DNA of 9,218 bases from Syntrophaceae bacterium UBA6109. Its GTDB lineage: Bacteria > Desulfobacterota > Syntrophia > Syntrophales > UBA6109. The position numbers were made by a program, and so were the translations under genes. Shown piece after piece: positions 6,759 through 9,218 of the stretch. The notes beneath the pieces are model-generated. The model saw only the letters and a program-made list of their open reading frames with translations, did not search any database and was not told where the DNA came from. The first letter of the stretch is position 1. Every line of letters begins with the position of its first letter. Where the stretch lies: positions 1-9,218 of the forward strand of contig DIWJ01000045.1 in the NCBI GenBank assembly GCA_002428445.1. The letters run 5' to 3'.

Positions 6759-8297
6759 TCAAACCTCGTGAGTCACCCGCAGAACCTCGCTCATCGCCGT
6801 CATGCCGGCGGCCGCCTTGATCGCGCCTTCTTCAAGGAGCGTCTTCATGCCGGCCCGGCGGGCGGATTCGCGAATGAGATTCATGTCGGGATCCTTGATC
6901 ATCAACCGGCGGATGGCGTCGTCGACAACAAGGAGCTCGAAGATCCCCATGCGGCCGTGATAGCCCGTGTGGGCGCATCGCTCGCACCCTTTCCCCACGC
7001 ACAGATCGAGCGGCCCGACAATGCCGAGTCTCTGCACGGCGTCCCGATGCGCGCTCGACGGGTCCTTTTCCCTGCAGGAAGGGCAGATCACCCGCACAAG
7101 CCGCTGGGCGAGGATTCCCCTTATCGTCGAGGCCAGCAGGAAATCTTCGACGCCGATGTCGACAAGCCGCGTGATGGAGCTTGGCGCGTCGTTCGTGTGA
7201 AGCGTCGAAAAGACGAGATGCCCCGTGAGGGCCGACTGAATGGCGATCTCGGCAGTTTCCAGGTCGCGGATCTCGCCGATCATGATGATATCGGGGTCCT
7301 GCCTCACGATGTGCCGCAGGATGTTCGGGAACGTCAGGTTGATCTGCGGCTTGACCTGGATCTGGTTCACCCCCTTCAACTGGTACTCGACCGGGTCCTC
7401 GACGGTGACGATCTTCTTGTCCGGCGAATTGATCTTCTCCAGGGCGCCGTAAAGCGTGGTGGTCTTGCCGCTGCCGGTGGGACCCGTGACGAGAAGAATG
7501 CCGTTCGGCAATTGGATAAGCTCCTGAAAACGGGAGAGCGTTTGCGGCGGAAACCCCAGGCTGCTGAGGTCGATGAGGATATTGTCCCTGTCCAGTATGC
7601 GCATCACGATGCTCTCTCCGTAGAGAACCGGCACGGTCGATACGCGGAAATCGATGTCCTTTTCGACGACCTTCAGCCTGATCCGGCCGTCCTGGGGCAG
7701 CCTCCTCTCCGCGATATTGAGCTTCGCCATGATCTTGACCCGCGAGATGATTGCGGGCTGCAGGCGCTTCGGCACGGATTCCACGTCGTGCAGAACACCG
7801 TCTATACGGTACCGGACCTTCAACTCGTCCGCGTAAGGCTCGACGTGGATGTCGCTCGCCCTGTTCTCCACGGCCCTCGACACAAGCACGTTGACGAGCC
7901 GGATGATCGGCGCCTCCGCAGCCAGGTCCTTGAGATACCCGACGTCTTCCTCGTCTTCCTTGACAAAAGAGAGGCCAGTCTCATCGATGTTCTCTATGAT
8001 GCCGTCGATATTCTGCGATTCCTGGCCGAACACCCGCTCGATATACTCGTTGATTGCCTTCTCTTCGCAGGCACAGGCCACGATATCGGCCGCAAGGGTC
8101 GATCTGATCGCATCGAGAAGCTCACTGTCAGCGGGATCGGCTATGGCGATCCTTAAGACATTATCCTTGAAGTCCAGGGGAATGATCTTGTTTTCGCTGA
8201 GAAACCGGGACGATACACCTTCCAGAACGAAAGGCACCCGGGGAAGATCATCCGCTGTCAGATAGGAGGTCCGTTCGGTCAAATTCAGGTCCCGCAA
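6759..8297 (-). CDS. gspE: T2SS assembly ATPase GspE
   Basis: GspE is the cytoplasmic hexameric ATPase that powers pseudopilus assembly; it docks on GspL and GspF. The 512-residue product has an N-terminal N1E-type domain (about 20-90) and a linker. The ATPase core shows Walker A GPTGSGKT (272-279), the Asp box TVEDPVEYQ (298-306), Walker B IIMIGEIRD (337-345, with E342) and the His box STLHTND (364-370). A zinc-binding tetracysteine follows: CPSC at 405-408 and CERC at 438-441, with an extra Cys433. The start is a TTG at 8297: the frame stays open back to a TAA at 8402, but holds no ATG, GTG or TTG before it. No good ribosome-binding site is seen, and a hairpin lies just upstream, so the start is less certain than the gene. 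Confidence 0.95.
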   Translation of the reverse strand: MRDLNLTERTSYLTADDLPRVPFVLEGVSSRFLSENKIIPLDFKDNVLRIAIADPADSELLDAIRSTLAADIVACACEEKAINEYIERVFGQESQNIDGIIENIDETGLSFVKEDEEDVGYLKDLAAEAPIIRLVNVLVSRAVENRASDIHVEPYADELKVRYRIDGVLHDVESVPKRLQPAIISRVKIMAKLNIAERRLPQDGRIRLKVVEKDIDFRVSTVPVLYGESIVMRILDRDNILIDLSSLGFPPQTLSRFQELIQLPNGILLVTGPTGSGKTTTLYGALEKINSPDKKIVTVEDPVEYQLKGVNQIQVKPQINLTFPNILRHIVRQDPDIIMIGEIRDLETAEIAIQSALTGHLVFSTLHTNDAPSSITRLVDIGVEDFLLASTIRGILAQRLVRVICPSCREKDPSSAHRDAVQRLGIVGPLDLCVGKGCERCAHTGYHGRMGIFELLVVDDAIRRLMIKDPDMNLIRESARRAGMKTLLEEGAIKAAAGMTAMSEVLRVTHEV

Positions 8298-8302
8298 ATG
8301 TT

Positions 8303-8317
8303 CCGGCGCAGAGCCGG
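8303..8317 (-). promoter_or_regulatory. GC hairpin directly before the gspE start
   Basis: On the transcript CCGGC and GCCGG form a 5-bp stem with a 5-base loop, ending 5 bases before the TTG start codon of gspE. It occupies the place where a ribosome-binding site would be expected. It may limit translation of gspE, or it may mean that the true start is elsewhere. The stem is short, so chance is possible. Confidence 0.3.
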
Positions 8318-8469
8318 TATTGGAGAATGCTTCTCGAAGGCAGGTGACATGAAGGCAACGGCCCTCACGACGCAGAGCCCTTTCAGTGTCGTAATCGACT
8401 TATCGGAAAACCGCCACTTCCTCGATGTAATTCTCCACAGCCACGGCAGTGGAAAGGAGGGCGATTCAG

Positions 8470-8492
8470 TAAATAGGGACAGCGCCCATTTA
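8470..8492. repeat. REP-like hairpin with GGGACAG motif
   Basis: TAAAT plus GGG (8470-8478, one bulged A) pairs with CCC plus ATTTA (8485-8492) around the loop ACAGCG. The AAATAGGGACAG core resembles motifs that recur near REP-associated IS200-like transposases in many bacteria. That is recognition by eye, not a search result. No transposase gene is present in the window. Confidence 0.45.
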
Positions 8493-8507
8493 AATGCCTG
8501 CTTTCGG

Positions 8508-8528
8508 CCTGCCCTTCGGCCGGGCAGG
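8508..8528 (-). terminator. hairpin behind vapC, possible terminator or REP arm
   Basis: A perfect 7-bp GC-rich stem (CCTGCCC / GGGCAGG, loop of 7) lies 22 bases downstream of the vapC stop. An outer pairing TGCTT/AAGCA can lengthen it. There is no U-run after it on the transcript, so it is at best a weak intrinsic terminator. It is adjacent to the GGGACAG hairpin and may belong to the same repeat element. Confidence 0.35.
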
Positions 8529-8550
8529 AAGCATTCTCTCGACAGTCCGT

Positions 8551-8943
8551 TCAGGAGATCACTCTCAAACTGCAGTACTTCTTTATCGGATCAAAATCCC
8601 TGTCGTTGTGAAGCAATACTGCACCATGAGTAATAGCCACTGAGGCAATCATGCAGTCCACCGGTTTGCGTATGGCTAGACCTCGGCGCCGAAGTGAACG
8701 ATACAGTTGCGCTGACATCACAAATACGTCTCGATTCATCGGCAGGTACAAGAGGTCATCGAAAAACGACAGCGTTTTTCGATAAGAGACATCGTCGCGG
8801 ATCCCCTGCAACACTTCCGTCAGGATAATCCCGCACGTGCAAACGTCTTCGCCCTCATTTAACAGTCGCTCAAGTTCGGCGACCTCCAGAGTGGGTTTGT
8901 CGCCCAAGAAGTCGATCCATACGGTGGTATCGACAAGCACCAT
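8551..8943 (-). CDS. vapC: VapC toxin, PIN-domain ribonuclease
   Basis: VapC toxins are Mg2+-dependent RNases, typically cutting tRNA or rRNA, held inactive by the VapB antitoxin. The product is 130 residues, the normal PIN-domain length. It begins MVLVDTTVWIDFL with the first acidic residue D5. The other expected active-site residues are present: E43 in LTEVLQG, D96 in KPVDCMIA, and D114/D116 in HNDRDFD. All four conserved acidic positions are intact, so the toxin should be active. The frame is open further upstream, but the extra residues would overlap vapB. The ATG at 8943 lies two bases after the vapB stop and gives the canonical PIN start, so it is preferred. Confidence 0.92.
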   Translation of the reverse strand: MVLVDTTVWIDFLGDKPTLEVAELERLLNEGEDVCTCGIILTEVLQGIRDDVSYRKTLSFFDDLLYLPMNRDVFVMSAQLYRSLRRRGLAIRKPVDCMIASVAITHGAVLLHNDRDFDPIKKYCSLRVIS

Positions 8944-8945
8944 TG

Positions 8946-9146
8946 TCAGCCGCGCTCCTTGCGCCATTCGTCCAGATTGCCTTCCCAGAGGATTTTGCCT
9001 TTTAATTCCAGGATCTTCTTCTGCCGATCGTGCCGCAACAGTTCCTCCAAAGCATGTTCGATCAAGGCGCGCTGTGTTTTGATGCCCGTAGCTTGCAGGC
9101 ATTTCTTCACCAGTTCGTCATTGAGCACGATATTTGTTCTCCCCAT
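8946..9146 (-). CDS. vapB: VapB-family antitoxin
   Basis: VapB binds and blocks VapC and usually represses its own operon by binding DNA through its N-terminal half. The 66-residue product fits the VapB antitoxin family. The N-terminus MGRTNIVLNDELVKKCLQAT is the DNA-binding half. A helix follows (RALIEHALEELLRHDRQKK), and the C-terminal tail has the typical ILELKGKILWEGNLDEWR pattern that grips the toxin. The frame extends 8 codons upstream to 9170, but GGAGGTGA lies in that extension, five bases before the ATG at 9146. That strong ribosome-binding site fixes the start. It is followed by vapC after two bases. Confidence 0.9.
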   Translation of the reverse strand: MGRTNIVLNDELVKKCLQATGIKTQRALIEHALEELLRHDRQKKILELKGKILWEGNLDEWRKERG

Positions 9147-9163
9147 TTCCGTCACCTCCAATC

Positions 9164-9195
9164 TATACACACACTATCATGATCTAGTGTGTATA
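9164..9195. promoter_or_regulatory. palindromic operator of vapBC
   Basis: A 32-bp inverted repeat with arms ACACACTA (9169-9176) and TAGTGTGT (9185-9192) around TCATGATC lies directly upstream of the vapB ribosome-binding site. Pairing extends outward to TATA on both sides with a two-base slip. Such a palindrome in front of vapB is where VapBC complexes bind to repress their own promoter. A possible -10 (TATAGA, 9167-9162) overlaps its proximal edge; no good -35 is visible. Confidence 0.65.
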
Positions 9196-9218
9196 TCAGA
9201 GGTGGTCTGGGTTCTTCG

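Larger units (their letters stand above)
8298..8550. other. non-coding gap between vapC and gspE
   Basis: This 253-bp space separates the toxin-antitoxin pair from the T2SS operon and should hold the operon promoter if gspE is not co-transcribed with vapBC. I see no clear sigma-70 or sigma-54 promoter. It contains a GC-rich hairpin just before gspE, a REP-like hairpin with GGGACAG, a second GC-rich hairpin behind vapC, and an 11-bp inverted repeat spanning most of the gap. No convincing gene lies here. Confidence 0.5.

Noticed and set aside
6627..8156. Very long plus-strand open frame (509 codons) opposite gspE
   Set aside because: It is the antisense shadow of gspE in GC-rich DNA: its sequence is rich in Arg, Asp and His, shows no domain, and gspE on the other strand has all ATPase motifs.
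119..8297. Type IV pilus operon rather than T2SS
   Set aside because: GspK, GspH/I/J minor pseudopilins, the GspL/GspM pair and a GspC homology region together fit T2SS; no pilT, pilM or pilO gene is seen.
8400..8465. A 21-codon tail (ending ENYIEEVAVFR) between vapC and gspE, possibly the remnant of a gene
   Set aside because: It follows directly on a TGA and has no recognisable family; it is too short to support a call, although it reads rather like a real protein end.
8944..9102. N-terminal extension of VapC by 53 residues
   Set aside because: The extension overlaps vapB in another frame; VapC proteins start at the MxLVDTxVWID segment.
1..9218. CRISPR array, tRNA or rRNA genes, insertion sequence with transposase
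   Set aside because: No regularly spaced direct repeats, no tRNA-like cloverleaf or rRNA stretches, and no transposase frame were found on either strand.

Overview
The window is almost entirely one minus-strand operon for a type II secretion system (T2SS), preceded by a small vapBC toxin-antitoxin pair on the same strand. Gene order, the tight overlaps (ATGA, TGATG) and the protein styles (PilN-like GspL, GspC with only the homology region, GspE with a tetracysteine motif) suggest a Gram-negative bacterium of the deltaproteobacterial / Desulfobacterota kind. This is inferred from gene style only. The DNA is moderately GC-rich except for the first ~60 bases and the vapB promoter.

In the direction of transcription (high to low coordinates): 9195-9164 is a palindromic operator. 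9146-8946 is the antitoxin gene vapB and 8943-8551 the toxin gene vapC. 8550-8298 is a non-coding gap with hairpins and a REP-like GGGACAG motif. Then come gspE (8297-6759, ATPase), gspF (6755-5562, inner-membrane platform), gspH, gspI, gspJ and gspK (5537-2861, minor pseudopilins), gspL joined in frame to gspM (2864-780, platform linkers), and gspC (778-119, link to the secretin). A possible start of gspD (secretin) runs off the low end of the window from base 75.

The genes form one machine. GspE is recruited by GspL and drives GspF to assemble a pseudopilus. GspH/I/J/K form its tip and priming complex. GspL/GspM hold the ATPase to the membrane, and GspC connects the platform to the outer-membrane secretin. 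Genes overlap or lie within 30 bp of each other throughout, except at gspJ-gspK, where about 130 bp hold an inverted pair of REP-like repeats.

Three things stand out. (1) gspL and gspM are read as a single 694-residue frame through a four-copy AAGG tetranucleotide repeat; removing one unit would restore a normal gspL stop (TGA) overlapping the gspM ATG. (2) The major pseudopilin gene gspG is missing from its usual place between gspF and gspH. (3) The two longest intergenic spaces carry palindromic repeats of the REP kind. I do not see a wholly new system here; the interest lies in the unusual structure of this T2SS locus.
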